From Prochlorococcus sp. AG-402-O16 (lineage in GTDB: Bacteria; Cyanobacteriota; Cyanobacteriia; PCC-6307; Cyanobiaceae), in NCBI GenBank assembly GCA_003216415.1, contig QCIY01000009.1:17645-81644 (forward strand): a DNA stretch of 64,000 nt, in the 5' to 3' direction. The notes below the pieces were generated by a model. It was not told the origin of the DNA and did not search any database. It saw only the letters and a list, made by a program, of their open reading frames with translations. Positions 19,412-30,976 of the stretch are shown here, piece by piece; within the stretch, counting starts at the first letter, position 1; the number at the start of each line of letters is the position of its first letter. The position numbers and the translations under genes were made by a program.

Positions 19412-20362
19412 CTAAACCGCTGAACCTCCTACAACTTCTAAAATTTCTTGCGTAATAGCTGCTTGTCTGGCTTTGTTATAGGTTAAATTCAAACTACTTG
19501 CTAATTCTTTAGCATTATCACTCGCATTGTTCATAGCAGTCATCCTACATGCAAGTTCTGAAGCTGCCGACTCTTGAAGAGCTCTTAGTACCTGATTTTG
19601 TAAATATAAGGGTAATAATGAATCTAATAATTGATCAGGACTTTGTTCAAAAACAATATCTGATGGTAACTTCTCGGAATCACTTTTCTCGATATTTGAT
19701 TTTTCGACAAGTAACTTACTATCTTTTGTAGTCAACCTAAAAATTTCATCATTTTCCTCAGCGATACCTTGAGGGTCAAGTGGCAATAATGTTTGCACTA
19801 CAGGCGCACAACTGACTAAAGTAATGAATTTCGTATATATAATTTCTATCCTATCAGAATTTTCTGAAAGAAATTCAGCTAAGACTTCACTAGTTATCCC
19901 CTCAGAATCTGTTGCAGTTGGTACCTGTTCCAGCTCTTTAAATGTGCTTTTGATTGTATATCTATCTTTCCTATTTTGGAAATAACCTATTGCTTTTTTA
20001 CCAACTAAGATCAAATTTGGTTCATAACCTTGTTTAATCAGCTCTGCATACCTAATTTCCACCTTCTTGATTATGTTGGTATTGTATCCTCCACATAATC
20101 CTCTATCAGCAGTTATGCAAACCAAGGTGATGCTTTTTACTTCTCTCTTAGATAATAGAGGAGAGTCGACAGCCTCGAATTGTACTCTAGATTGAATATT
20201 TTCTAGGACTCGTGCAAGTTTATCTGCAAAAGGCCTACTCTTAAGAACTTGATCTTGTGCCCTCCTAACTTTTGCAGCTGCAACTAATCTCATAGCTTCT
20301 GTTATTTTTCGTGTATTTTTAACAGAAACTATTCGATCTCTAATTTCTTTAAGATTTGCCAT
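19412..20362 (-). CDS. atpG: F1-ATP synthase subunit gamma
   Basis: This 316-residue central-stalk subunit (atpC in plastid/cyanobacterial naming) turns inside the alpha3-beta3 head. N-terminal and C-terminal coiled-coil helices are present, with IRDRIVSVKNTRKITEAM (7-24) and a Met-Thr-Ala-Met-rich end. The cyanobacterial/chloroplast insert lies around residues 195-235 (Lys/Glu/Asp-rich) and lacks the two regulatory cysteines of green-plant chloroplasts. Redox control by thioredoxin is therefore not expected, while the insert may still limit wasteful ATP hydrolysis in the dark. It is the last ATP synthase gene of the operon. Confidence 0.97.
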   Translation of the reverse strand: MANLKEIRDRIVSVKNTRKITEAMRLVAAAKVRRAQDQVLKSRPFADKLARVLENIQSRVQFEAVDSPLLSKREVKSITLVCITADRGLCGGYNTNIIKKVEIRYAELIKQGYEPNLILVGKKAIGYFQNRKDRYTIKSTFKELEQVPTATDSEGITSEVLAEFLSENSDRIEIIYTKFITLVSCAPVVQTLLPLDPQGIAEENDEIFRLTTKDSKLLVEKSNIEKSDSEKLPSDIVFEQSPDQLLDSLLPLYLQNQVLRALQESAASELACRMTAMNNASDNAKELASSLNLTYNKARQAAITQEILEVVGGSAV

Positions 20363-20381
20363 GATATTCTCTTAAATAAAT

Positions 20382-21911
<1,530 letters not shown>

Positions 21912-21929
21912 TTAAGGTTGATTTAAAAG

Positions 21930-22472
21930 TTACTTGGAAAGTGACAAACCAAGTTTTCTAATTTGTGAAGCAAGGGAAGCATCAATTACTTTTGATCCTA
22001 CACTGGCGACGAAACCACCTATAAGAGATGGGTCAATTTTAGTTACAAGTTCTAATTTTTCAGTTCCTGCTATATTGATGATCTTTTGGGTAATTAAACC
22101 TTTCTGTTCATCAGTAAGCTCGACTGCCGAAGTAACAGTTGCCAAAGCAATATTACTATTTTCTCGATAAATCTCTAAAAACCTTTCAAGAATAGAAGTA
22201 AGAATTCCAATTCTTTGCCTATCGGCCAATAATTTTAAGAAATTCAATAAAGAAGAATTTACCTTATTTGAAAAAATTTCAATAATGATTTTCTTCTTAG
22301 CATCTGTCTCTAAAACAGGAGAGGAAAGTGCCTTCTCCAATTCAGGGGAATCTTTTAATAATTCTAAAAGTTGTTTTACCTCAGAAACAATCTCTTCAGT
22401 TTGCGAATTTTCATTCACTACTTGAAGTAATGCCTCTGCATATGGTGTAGTAACTGAATTTAAAAGTGGCAT
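21930..22472 (-). CDS. atpH: F1-ATP synthase subunit delta
   Basis: This 180-residue peripheral-stalk subunit (atpD in plastid naming) joins the F1 head to the b/b' stalk. The N-terminal six-helix region opens with TPYAEALLQV, and the C-terminal signature DPSLIGGFVASVGSKVIDAS is at about 154-173. It is separated from atpF by three bases, typical of a translationally coupled operon. Confidence 0.96.
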   Translation of the reverse strand: MPLLNSVTTPYAEALLQVVNENSQTEEIVSEVKQLLELLKDSPELEKALSSPVLETDAKKKIIIEIFSNKVNSSLLNFLKLLADRQRIGILTSILERFLEIYRENSNIALATVTSAVELTDEQKGLITQKIINIAGTEKLELVTKIDPSLIGGFVASVGSKVIDASLASQIRKLGLSLSK

Positions 22473-22475
22473 TAG

Positions 22476-22988
22476 TTAGTTCACCTCAATATTATTAATT
22501 GATTGAGTGACCAAATTTTCTTGTGTTGTTTTATCAAGTCTATTTGGAAGAGAATCTAAAGCTTTCTTAATTGCTATTTCAACAGCTTCTTTTCGAAGTT
22601 GAGAAATTGCCCTAGATGCTTCAGAGCTCTCATCGGAAATTGCACTTTGTTTAATTCGTGCCATCTCTTCTATTGCTTTTTTCTCACTTTCCATTCTGAT
22701 TGATTCAGATCTTTTGAGAGAATCTGCTTTTATTTGAGAAGCTTTTTCTTCTGCTAAAGATAAGTCTTTCTTTGCCTTCTCTAAAGCTTGAGTTGCATTG
22801 AGAAGTCGATCTTCAGCATCTTTTAATTCAAGAAGAATTCCTTCTCTTCTTTTTTGAAGCATTTTACCTAGGAAACCAGGTAAAAATTTATAAAGGCCAA
22901 AAACTACTACAGCCCAATTAAGGATATTAGTTTCGAATAAATCAAAATTTAATCCAAAACCTTCTGTAGCTAAGAGAGTTAAATTCAT
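22476..22988 (-). CDS. atpF: ATP synthase subunit b
   Basis: This 170-residue stator subunit is anchored by a single N-terminal membrane helix (about residues 25-45, [17 protein letters not shown]). A long charged coiled coil follows with the usual Glu/Lys/Ala-rich heptads and a C-terminal delta-binding end. It overlaps the upstream b' gene by four bases. With b' it forms the heterodimeric peripheral stalk of photosynthetic organisms. Confidence 0.95.
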   Translation of the reverse strand: MNLTLLATEGFGLNFDLFETNILNWAVVVFGLYKFLPGFLGKMLQKRREGILLELKDAEDRLLNATQALEKAKKDLSLAEEKASQIKADSLKRSESIRMESEKKAIEEMARIKQSAISDESSEASRAISQLRKEAVEIAIKKALDSLPNRLDKTTQENLVTQSINNIEVN

Positions 22989-23446
22989 TTTTCTAGAATC
23001 AGTCTATTAACAATAAGTTCGCTTAAATCATCAGCCTGTTTAGAAAGTTGATCACGAGCAGCAGATGTCTGACTTTCAATTTCTAGTCTTGCTTTTTCTT
23101 TTGAAGCATTTGCTTCATTGTTAGCAAGTTCTAGTGCTTCTTTATAAAGCTTGTCAGACTCATTCTCAGCTTCGCCCACAATTCTTTGAGCTTCTGAACG
23201 AGCACTTTGAAGCTGAGTCATTAAATCAGCTTCTAATTTTTTAACCTCTGAAAGTTTATTTTTGGCCTCAATAATATTATTACTTACAAACTTTTCTCTT
23301 TTTTCAACAACATTGCCAACAGGCTTAAAAAAGAGAGAATTTAATATGTAAGTAAGTGCAACTACTTGTATCGCCATTAGTGGCAAAGTGGCATTTATAT
23401 CAAATAATCCACCCTCTGTAGCACCAAAAAAATTAAAGGCCAACAT
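22985..23446 (-). CDS. atpF': ATP synthase subunit b'
   Basis: This 153-residue protein is the second, diverged b-type subunit (b' or CFoII, also called atpG in cyanobacteria). It has one N-terminal membrane helix (about 18-40) with [24 protein letters not shown], written here in two halves as [11 protein letters not shown] and [14 protein letters not shown] long charged coiled coil ends in [11 protein letters not shown]. It lies 68 bases downstream of atpE and overlaps atpF by four bases. Paired b and b' genes are a mark of photosynthetic bacteria. Confidence 0.95.
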   Translation of the reverse strand: MLAFNFFGATEGGLFDINATLPLMAIQVVALTYILNSLFFKPVGNVVEKREKFVSNNIIEAKNKLSEVKKLEADLMTQLQSARSEAQRIVGEAENESDKLYKEALELANNEANASKEKARLEIESQTSAARDQLSKQADDLSELIVNRLILEK

Positions 23447-23514
23447 ATGATTCAGTTGAAGTTAAGAAATTAAATTTAAATATTGCTAATAAGGATTAGA
23501 AGCAATATTAACTT

Positions 23515-23778
<264 letters not shown>

Positions 23779-23839
23779 TTAATACTTGTGATAAATCTTT
23801 TAGTCATACACGCTTGGACATCCTTATTATTTAAGAATG

Positions 23840-23858
23840 GGTCTGATATTTTCAGACC
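23840..23858 (-). other. stem-loop in the atpB-atpE intercistronic gap
   Basis: GGTCTGA (23840-23846) and TCAGACC (23852-23858) form a perfect seven-base-pair stem with a five-base loop. It lies 80 bases upstream of atpE in the operon mRNA. No T-run follows on the minus strand, so termination is unlikely. The stoichiometry demand for subunit c makes an RNA-processing or stability role reasonable, but that is inference. Confidence 0.5.
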
Positions 23859-23925
23859 TACGCGATTAGATATTTTGCCAGATTACAGACCCTTTGTAAA
23901 AGCGTCTGAATGTATTGGAAGACAG

Positions 23926-24651
23926 CTAATGATGTTCTTCAACAGCTTCTCCAATGTAGTAGGCCGCTAAAGTTGCGAAAATCAATGCCTGAATTGCACT
24001 AGTAAATAATCCTAGGAACATAACAGGTATTGGTAGAATTAGTGGAACTAAAAAGACTAGAACACCAACAACAAGTTCATCAGCCAAAATATTTCCAAAT
24101 AGCCTGAAAGATAGTGATAAAGGTTTAGTAAAGTCCTCTAAAATTTTAAAAGGGAGCATAATCGGAGTAGGGTGAACATAGTATTCGAAGTATCTCCAAC
24201 CCTTATTGCTCAAGCCGGCATAGAAATAAGAAAGTGAAACCAATAAAGCCAAGGCTATTGTTGTATTGATATCTGCAGTAGGTGCTCCCAACTCTCCGCT
24301 TGGTAACTTAATCAATCTCCAAGGAATTAGAGCTCCTCCCCAATTACTAACAAAGACGAATAAAAATAAAGTACCTATAAATGGCATCCAATCTCTATAA
24401 ACTTTTTCACCTATTTGAGTCCTAGCAAGATCTCTTATGTAATCCCAGAGAAACTCAAGCAAATTTTGAAGGCCTTTAGGATCATTTCCCATTTTTTTAG
24501 TTCCTAAAGAAATAAAAACTAATAAAGCACCTAATAAAATCCAAGATGTCAAAAATACCTGCCCATGAAGTCTGATATTGCCAATTTGCCAATAAAGATG
24601 TTGACCAACTTCTAATGCTGCAAAATTTGTTAGCAAGGAATTAAAAAACAT
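23926..24651 (-). CDS. atpB: ATP synthase subunit a
   Basis: This 241-residue integral membrane subunit (atpI in plastids) provides the proton half-channels facing the c-ring. It has five to six hydrophobic segments and the signature [20 protein letters not shown] (about 178-197), which contains the essential Arg in SFRLFGN. The ending is the typical [10 protein letters not shown]. It follows atpI after 45 bases and is separated from atpE by an unusually long 165-base gap. Confidence 0.97.
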   Translation of the reverse strand: MFFNSLLTNFAALEVGQHLYWQIGNIRLHGQVFLTSWILLGALLVFISLGTKKMGNDPKGLQNLLEFLWDYIRDLARTQIGEKVYRDWMPFIGTLFLFVFVSNWGGALIPWRLIKLPSGELGAPTADINTTIALALLVSLSYFYAGLSNKGWRYFEYYVHPTPIMLPFKILEDFTKPLSLSFRLFGNILADELVVGVLVFLVPLILPIPVMFLGLFTSAIQALIFATLAAYYIGEAVEEHH

Positions 24652-24696
24652 TTGATTTGAAAAAAAGATTTGAATTTTTCGAGTAAAAAAATTTAC

Positions 24697-25173
24697 TTAA
24701 GAACGTGAAAAATAAAGAATGAGTGAAGGTTTATAAATAAAAAAACCTATCATTGCAGGAAAAATATCCAAAGATCCTAGCTTGCTAGCAAAAATAAAGA
24801 GGCAAACTGGAACTAATAGTTGCAATTTTGAAACACCTGATGATTCTTTACCAAGTTTTCCAACGCTTTTAGCAAGCAAACGTAAGTAAAAAATACCGGC
24901 AATAGCACCTATAAAAATACTAAAACCAAAAGTAAATCCGAGAAAAATTCCAGTTATTGATGCTAATAAAATAGAAAAAATAAAAGTAATTCCAAAAATT
25001 GTTAATTGCAATTTTGTATATTCATCATTTTTAGAAAGCAAATTATTTAATTGAGTGGCAATAACTGATTTACTTTCTTTGATGATTGCATTGTCTAGGG
25101 ATTGAGAAGATTCAACATTCTCAGTAGAAGGATGCTCAACTTTTTTTCTATTTGAGTTCACTGATGTGAACAT
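24697..25173 (-). CDS. atpI: ATP synthase-associated membrane protein AtpI (Atp1)
   Basis: This 158-residue protein is in the position of the small first gene (atp1/atpI) of bacterial and cyanobacterial atp operons. It has a charged N-terminal 50 residues, then about four hydrophobic segments (roughly 55-80, 82-100, 118-135 and 137-155). The bacterial homologue assists c-ring assembly or Mg2+ supply but is not part of the final complex. A strong ribosome-binding sequence AAAGGGGG lies about 10 bases upstream of the ATG, which is unusual in this AT-rich genome. Confidence 0.85.
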   Translation of the reverse strand: MFTSVNSNRKKVEHPSTENVESSQSLDNAIIKESKSVIATQLNNLLSKNDEYTKLQLTIFGITFIFSILLASITGIFLGFTFGFSIFIGAIAGIFYLRLLAKSVGKLGKESSGVSKLQLLVPVCLFIFASKLGSLDIFPAMIGFFIYKPSLILYFSRS

Positions 25174-25208
25174 AGTTTAGAAACCCCCTTTAAAATTGGT
25201 TTTAAGTA

Positions 25209-25214
25209 AGTATA
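25209..25214 (-). promoter_or_regulatory. possible -10 element of the atp operon
   Basis: On the minus strand TATACT differs from TATAAT by one base and would place the start of transcription about 30 bases before atpI. No good -35 is seen at the usual distance, which is common in this group. Position and match are the only evidence. Confidence 0.3.
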
Positions 25215-25439
25215 TAAACTCAGGGAATCTATCACGGAGAGGGGTCTTTTAGCTAGTATTTGTCTATAAAAAATTAATTCTTAAGATTTGTGCTTAATCT
25301 ATGGACCTTTTTTTGTAAATTATTGAAGAAATTTATTTTGAATAGTCCACTTTTGAATTATTTTAAACTTTAAAAAGTTGATAAAAGGCTTGGCAAAGAC
25401 TCGATTAAACGTCTCAATAGGATATATACAGCAAAACAA

Positions 25440-26675
25440 TTGGAGATTAGTCAAGAAAAAATTAAATATAAAAGAATTTCTAAAAGAAAAAAAATCCTTA
25501 GTTCTTATCACAAAAATAATAAATTTAATTTAACAGAATATATATTTCCTTTACCTTGGACGATATGGCCTTATGAGGCAAAAATCCTCATTATCCTTGT
25601 TGGAATTTGGTCAATTTTAGGAATATGCATTTTAGGATCATCAAGTTGGTGGGTTGCTGGTAGAGAAATGGGAGATTGGGCTTACTTCTTAAAAAAACAA
25701 CTTATTTGGACAATTCCAGGCATTGGTCTGTTTTATTTCGTTCTTAATACAAACATTAGAAATCTTTTACAGTTTTCAAGAATTATTTTTTATATTTTAT
25801 TCTTTTTAATTTTCTTAACCAACATTACTGGAATTACAGTAAATGGGTCTTCGAGATGGTTATTGTTAGGAAATTTACGTATACAACCATCTGAATTAAT
25901 TAAACCTTTTCTAATTCTAGAAGCCTCAAACCTTTTTGCTCATTGGAATCTGATAAAGAATGATAAAAAATTAATTTCAATAATCTCTTTTGGTTTATTA
26001 ATTGTACTAATACTAAAGCAGCCTAATTTAAGTACTGCATCATTAACTGGAATTCTTTTATGGGTAATGGGGTTATGTGGAGGTGTAAAACTTAGTTCTC
26101 TTTGCTCATTTGCTTCCTTAGGATTCACTACTGGATGTATTAGCATCCTTAATAACGAATATCAAAAACTTAGAGTTACTTCATTTATTAATCCTTGGAA
26201 AGATCAACAGGAAAGTGGGTTTCAATTAGTTCAAAGTTTATTAGCTATAGGTTCAGGTGGTCTATTTGGCCAAGGTTTTGGACTTTCTGTACAAAAATTA
26301 CAATACCTACCTTTTATGTATACAGATTTTATTTTTGCTATTTTTGCGGAAGAATTTGGTTTGTTGGGGTGTACTTTATTTTTGGGATTTTTAGCAGTTT
26401 TCTCTTATATAAGTCTAAGAATTGCTCTTAAGTGCAGGAATAACTATACAAAATTAGTTGCTATTGGATGTGGTGTATTGTTGACAGGTCAATCAATAAT
26501 GCATATTGCTGTAGCAACAGGTTCAATGCCTACTACAGGCTTACCACTACCTTTCATTAGTTATGGTGGGAATTCATTAATCGCATCTTTTTTTATTGCA
26601 GGGATGTTACTGAGATGTTCATTAGAATCAACAGGATTGATTGGTATGATTAGTACACGAAAGACTCTCAATTAG
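25440..26675 (+). CDS. ftsW: SEDS-family cell division protein FtsW
   Basis: This 411-residue polytopic protein is the septal peptidoglycan glycosyltransferase of the SEDS family. About ten membrane segments follow a basic 45-residue cytoplasmic N-terminus. Signatures are SSRWLLLG (137-144), QPSELIKP (149-156), and QKLQYLPFMYTDFIFA, in which the Asp at about 296 corresponds to the conserved SEDS Asp. The family's usual PExHTDF reads PFMYTDF here. RodA is the alternative, but the PSELIK context and length suit FtsW. The start must be the TTG at 25440, since no ATG or GTG exists in the frame between the upstream stop and the first membrane helix. Confidence 0.88.
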   Translation: MEISQEKIKYKRISKRKKILSSYHKNNKFNLTEYIFPLPWTIWPYEAKILIILVGIWSILGICILGSSSWWVAGREMGDWAYFLKKQLIWTIPGIGLFYFVLNTNIRNLLQFSRIIFYILFFLIFLTNITGITVNGSSRWLLLGNLRIQPSELIKPFLILEASNLFAHWNLIKNDKKLISIISFGLLIVLILKQPNLSTASLTGILLWVMGLCGGVKLSSLCSFASLGFTTGCISILNNEYQKLRVTSFINPWKDQQESGFQLVQSLLAIGSGGLFGQGFGLSVQKLQYLPFMYTDFIFAIFAEEFGLLGCTLFLGFLAVFSYISLRIALKCRNNYTKLVAIGCGVLLTGQSIMHIAVATGSMPTTGLPLPFISYGGNSLIASFFIAGMLLRCSLESTGLIGMISTRKTLN

Positions 26676-26757
26676 GTAGAATTTAAAAGATTTAGGTCAA
26701 GCTATCGAATCATTTAATTTAGTTATTTCAGAATTGTCTCAAAAGGGTAATTTGCTT

Positions 26758-27414
26758 ATGCAGAATGGCCTAAATAATCCTGGCCCGTTTACTATATTTT
26801 TGGTTTTCAGCGCTGGACTATTAACGAGTCTTGGGCCTTGTTCATTATCATTACTTCCCGTTACAATTGCTTATATAGGAGGAACAGAGGAAAATAAATT
26901 TAAACTTATTAGTTTTTCAGGAGGAATCGTTTTTTCACTTGTTTTACTTGGTGCTGCAAGTGGATTCTTAGGTAAAATATATGGGCAAATTCCATCTTAT
27001 TACACTTCGATTGTTGCTTTGATAGCAATAATAATGGGTTTAAATTTATTAGGAATTCTTAAGTTTCAGTTCCCGAATGGACCTGATTTAAAAAAAATTG
27101 AAAAGAAAATACCATCCTTCCTAACACCTTTTGCTATCGGAACGACTTTTGGACTAGCCTCTTCACCTTGCATTACTCCAGTTTTAGCATCTCTTCTAGC
27201 ATGGGTATCGCAAGCTAAAAATCCTACAATCTCTATTATTTTTTTATTTTTCTTTGGGATAGGCCAAGTGACTCCACTAATCTTTGCGGGAGCAACTGCA
27301 GAAAACTTAAAAAAATTTTTAGAGCTTAGAAAATTTAGTCAAATAATTCCTACTTTAAGTGGGATATTTTTAATTTCCCTAGGCTTATTAAATTTATTTT
27401 CAAATTGGATTTAA
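26758..27414 (+). CDS. ccdA: cytochrome c biogenesis protein CcdA
   Basis: This 218-residue DsbD/CcdA-type membrane protein passes reducing equivalents across the thylakoid or cytoplasmic membrane to keep apocytochrome c cysteines reduced. Six hydrophobic segments are visible. The two conserved redox cysteines lie in LGPCSLSLLPV (Cys28) and SSPCITPVLAS. An AAGGG lies a short distance upstream of the ATG at 26758, which is preferred over an in-frame TTG at 26734. The ccs1 gene starts on the very next base after its stop, so the system II pair is co-expressed. Confidence 0.92.
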   Translation: MQNGLNNPGPFTIFLVFSAGLLTSLGPCSLSLLPVTIAYIGGTEENKFKLISFSGGIVFSLVLLGAASGFLGKIYGQIPSYYTSIVALIAIIMGLNLLGILKFQFPNGPDLKKIEKKIPSFLTPFAIGTTFGLASSPCITPVLASLLAWVSQAKNPTISIIFLFFFGIGQVTPLIFAGATAENLKKFLELRKFSQIIPTLSGIFLISLGLLNLFSNWI

Positions 27415-28701
27415 ATGAAAATTTTTAAGAATCTAATTTTCAAAATATCAAGTTTAAGGTTCGCTATATCACTTATAATCTTCATCGCCATTACAAGTGG
27501 CATAGGAACTTTCATTCCTCAAGGTAGTAATGAAAAATTCTACATTGATATTTTCGATGATGCTCCTATTTTTGGATTTTTAAATGGAGAAAAAGTCTTA
27601 AAACTTCAATTGGATCATATATATACAAGCTTTTGGTTTTTATTTGCATTAATTCTTCTTTGCATTTCTCTCGCGGCTTGTAGTTTCAGGAGGCAAATCC
27701 CTTCCTTAAAAGCTTCATTAAAATGGATTGAATATAAGAGCGAACAAAAATTTAAAAAACTTCAATTAACTTCAAGTCATCAAATTAATGAAGATGAAGA
27801 CCACATATCAAAAGCTGATTTATTACTTAAAAAAAGAGGATGGAAAACATACAAATTTAAAAGTCATATCTCTGCAAGAAGGGGTTTAATTGGAAAAATC
27901 GGTCCTTTAGTTGTACATATTGGTTTAATAGTCTTACTTATAGGTTCAGCATATGGAAGTTTTACAAGTCAATCAAAAGAACAATATTTGTTACCTGGAG
28001 AAAGCTTGGATCTTATTAATGAGAGCTCAAACTCAAAAGCCAATATAAAATTAGTTGATTTTTCTATAGAACGAGAAAGTGATGGTATCCCCAAGCAGTT
28101 CATTTCAAAGTTAAATTTTTCTTCTGAAGATTTAAAATTAAATGAAATAAAAACTGCCAAAGTTAATCACCCAATAAGGTTTAAAGGATTAACTATTTAT
28201 CAAGCTGATTGGGCAATATCAAACGTTGTTTTAGATATAGATAACATCCTTTATCAGTTACAATTAAAAGAGATTCCTGAAATCGGCAATCAAGTTTGGG
28301 GGGTTTTAGTTGAATTAGGTTCTGAGAATAAAAAAAATTTCCTTTTAACAATAGATAATGAAAATGGTCCACTTAAAATTTCCAACATAGAAAATTTTTT
28401 CGAGAATATTCTCTATATTAATGAGGATCCCTTGGAAGTTAACTCTTCAAAATTATCTCTAAAAAAAATAATCCCCAGCAGTGGATTAATAATCAAAAAT
28501 GATCCGTCTATACCATTTATTTACTTTTCTTTTGTCTTAATAATTTTTGGAACAATAGTGAGTCTTATCCCAACTTACAAATTATGGATTCTTGTAAATA
28601 AAGAATCACATAAGTTATCCATTGGAGGTCTAAGCAATAAGAACCTAGTTGGCTTTAAAAAAGAATTTTTTAAATTATCAGAAGAAATAAAAAATTTTTA
28701 A
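27415..28701 (+). CDS. ccs1: cytochrome c biogenesis protein Ccs1/ResB
   Basis: This 428-residue ResB-family protein works with CcsA in system II to attach haem to apocytochromes c and f. It has membrane segments near residues 14-32, 67-87 and 157-178, then a large lumenal domain (about 180-370), and a final helix near 372-395. The family motif [19 protein letters not shown] is at 37-55. It follows ccdA without a spacer. Its TAA shares TTAA (28698-28701) with the stop of the convergent queF gene. Confidence 0.93.
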   Translation: MKIFKNLIFKISSLRFAISLIIFIAITSGIGTFIPQGSNEKFYIDIFDDAPIFGFLNGEKVLKLQLDHIYTSFWFLFALILLCISLAACSFRRQIPSLKASLKWIEYKSEQKFKKLQLTSSHQINEDEDHISKADLLLKKRGWKTYKFKSHISARRGLIGKIGPLVVHIGLIVLLIGSAYGSFTSQSKEQYLLPGESLDLINESSNSKANIKLVDFSIERESDGIPKQFISKLNFSSEDLKLNEIKTAKVNHPIRFKGLTIYQADWAISNVVLDIDNILYQLQLKEIPEIGNQVWGVLVELGSENKKNFLLTIDNENGPLKISNIENFFENILYINEDPLEVNSSKLSLKKIIPSSGLIIKNDPSIPFIYFSFVLIIFGTIVSLIPTYKLWILVNKESHKLSIGGLSNKNLVGFKKEFFKLSEEIKNF

Positions 28702-29108
28702 TTTTTTTTCTGTCCACTAAAAATATCTAACTGCATAGAAACATTGCCTCTGGGGTTAAATGCAGCATTTAAATGTATCCAGTGAGGTGAGCCTGCATTT
28801 ACTAAATCATCCATAATTCTATTAACAACTTCCTCGTGTGATATTTTCACATCTCTAAAATTATTAATATAAAGCTTTAAAGATTTCAACTCATAGACTC
28901 TTAAATTAGGTTGATAAATAATATTTAGCTTTGCAAAATCTGGATAACCAGAAAAGGGGCACTTACAGGTGAATTCGGGTAACTGGATAGAAATTTCATA
29001 AATTCTTTTCTTATTTGGATTCTCGAAACAAATTATTTTTGATTCTTCAATAATTCTTTCACCATATAATGGTCTTTGTGTCGAATCATCTAATTTAGCT
29101 TTACTCAT
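28698..29108 (-). CDS. queF: NADPH-dependent 7-cyano-7-deazaguanine reductase
   Basis: This 136-residue type I (short, unimodular) QueF reduces the nitrile preQ0 to preQ1 in queuosine synthesis. The nucleophilic Cys50 and catalytic Asp57 appear in [10 protein letters not shown] with the same seven-residue spacing as in the Bacillus enzyme. The signature [15 protein letters not shown] follows at about 70-84, and [13 protein letters not shown] after it. It belongs to the T-fold superfamily. Confidence 0.95.
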   Translation of the reverse strand: MSKAKLDDSTQRPLYGERIIEESKIICFENPNKKRIYEISIQLPEFTCKCPFSGYPDFAKLNIIYQPNLRVYELKSLKLYINNFRDVKISHEEVVNRIMDDLVNAGSPHWIHLNAAFNPRGNVSMQLDIFSGQKKN

Positions 29109-29204
29109 TTTTAGTAGAAATTATTTACTAAACCTATATAAAAAGATCAAAATTCGCAAAATTATCGACAACCCTAAGTATTACAATTGACTAAGTCAGA
29201 AACC

Positions 29205-29315
29205 ATGAAATCTTATTTTTGTATCAATAGCAACAATCACTATGCCATTCCAAAGGGTTATATGTGTTTAGTTCAAAGAAAAATTAATGGACATTTGTTT
29301 GATAACTATCGATGA
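29205..29315 (+). CDS. possible 36-residue ORF overlapping the next gene
   Basis: An ATG at 29205 opens 36 codons that overlap the first 29 bases of the following gene in another frame. The translated product is Cys/Tyr/Asn-rich, with CINSNNHYAIPKGYMCLVQ near the start, and does not look like simple AT-rich noise. No ribosome-binding site is visible and no family is recognised. It may be a short leader peptide that couples translation to the downstream gene, or chance. Confidence 0.3.
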   Translation: MKSYFCINSNNHYAIPKGYMCLVQRKINGHLFDNYR

Positions 29316-29532
29316 AAACTTAAATAAATCCCTTCAACCAAAAAGTGCAATTGGAATGTTATGGCTTCAAACACACTTCGAAGATAATCAGTGGGAAGCA
29401 TTATCAAATAGTACAGTAATTATTTCTGAGAAAAACTCCAAATTATTAATTGAAGATGCCACTAATGCTGGCCTTAATATTAAATGTTTTTCTGATATTT
29501 CAATGTTGGATGTTTTCCCAAAAAACAATTAA
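29287..29532 (+). CDS. 81-residue hypothetical protein upstream of glnB
   Basis: This protein has alternating strand and helix segments: CLITIDENLNK, SAIGMLWLQTHFEDNQWEAL, STVIISEKNSKLLIEDA and IKCFSDISMLD. No catalytic motif or known domain is recognised, but the composition is that of a real, small alpha/beta protein. It precedes glnB by 24 bases on the same strand and probably shares its transcript. That placement makes a link to nitrogen sensing possible, although only by position. Confidence 0.75.
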   Translation: MDICLITIDENLNKSLQPKSAIGMLWLQTHFEDNQWEALSNSTVIISEKNSKLLIEDATNAGLNIKCFSDISMLDVFPKNN

Positions 29533-29895
<363 letters not shown>

Positions 29896-29896
29896 T

Positions 29897-30709
29897 TCAA
29901 AGAGTTTCATTTACTAAATTTTGTATATATTCAGTATTAATCGTTGGATTTGATTCATTTTTGAAGCACATCCAAGCTAAATATTCATGATTTCCAGCAG
30001 GACCTACTAAAGGAGAAGCTATCAAATTCTTTATATTCCATTGAAAATTCTTAGCAGTATTAATCACAGACTCTATTGCCTCAGTGTGGAATTTAGGATT
30101 ACGAACAACTCCACCTTTACTGACTTTATCTTTACCTACCTCAAATTGGGGTTTTATTAAAAATATCCCCTCTATACAATCACCTACTAATAAATTACTA
30201 AGAGAATTAAAAACTAACTTTAATGAAATAAAAGACAAATCAGCAACCACAAAATTTGGCAATTCATCACTTCTAGATAAAAGATCATTAGGTTTTAAAT
30301 TTCGAATATTTGTTCTTTCAAAAAGTATGACTTTTGGATTTTTTCTAATTTTCCATGCTGTTTGACCATAACCAACATCTATCCCATATACTAACTTTGC
30401 TCCTTGTTGCAATAAGCAATCAGTAAATCCCCCAGTTGAGATTCCTGCGTCAATACATATTCTATCTTTTACTTTAATTTCAAGTCTTTTAAATGCCTCC
30501 AACAATTTTTCGCCTCCCCTTGATACAAACATAGGTTCGGAATCGATAAAAAATTCAGATCCAATTAATACTTGCTGTCCAGGTTTATCTAATACTTTTC
30601 CATTAATATCTCTTACCTTGCCTGCAAGAATTAAACCTTGAGCTTTTTGACGAGTTGCACATAATCCTTTATTAAGAAGATAAAGGTCTAATCTACTTTT
30701 TTTAATCAT
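29897..30709 (-). CDS. tlyA: TlyA-family rRNA 2'-O-methyltransferase
   Basis: This 270-residue protein combines an N-terminal S4 RNA-binding domain (about 4-65, with LDLYLLNKGL and ARQKAQGLILAG-like spacing) with a FtsJ-type methyltransferase. The SAM motif DAGISTGGF is at 87-95. Later active-site segments include VVADLSFISLKLV and LIKPQFEVGK. Family members methylate ribosomal RNA riboses and were historically misnamed haemolysin. The glnB gene converges with one base between the stops. Confidence 0.92.
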   Translation of the reverse strand: MIKKSRLDLYLLNKGLCATRQKAQGLILAGKVRDINGKVLDKPGQQVLIGSEFFIDSEPMFVSRGGEKLLEAFKRLEIKVKDRICIDAGISTGGFTDCLLQQGAKLVYGIDVGYGQTAWKIRKNPKVILFERTNIRNLKPNDLLSRSDELPNFVVADLSFISLKLVFNSLSNLLVGDCIEGIFLIKPQFEVGKDKVSKGGVVRNPKFHTEAIESVINTAKNFQWNIKNLIASPLVGPAGNHEYLAWMCFKNESNPTINTEYIQNLVNETL

Positions 30710-30976
30710 CTATTCATCAATAAAAAAGACTGAATAATGAACTTCTTCAAGATTAAGATACAAATTCTTTACCACCTTCTAATTTTAAATGAGAACTAAA
30801 TAATTACCCATTATTAACGAAGGTGATTTATCTAAACTTGCTTTAATCAATAGAAAAATGTGTTGACAAAGAAAATAATAACCAAGCAAATATGTTCAAT
30901 GGCAAGTACATCTTTAAGGTATAGGGCAATTATTCAATTTTGGTTATAAAGTTTAAATTGTTGATTAATAAAAATT

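Noticed and set aside
29178..29191. GTA-N8-GAC resembling an NtcA site upstream of the glnB region
   Set aside because: The canonical pattern is GTA-N8-TAC; the second half has a mismatch at the most important half-site and no well-placed -10 was found.
30863..30868. TTGACA as purB promoter -35
   Set aside because: No TATAAT-like sequence at 16-18 bases; left as a note under purB.
30710..30976. Short frames of 16-22 codons in the tlyA-purB gap
   Set aside because: Too short, no conserved pattern or start context; treated as non-coding.
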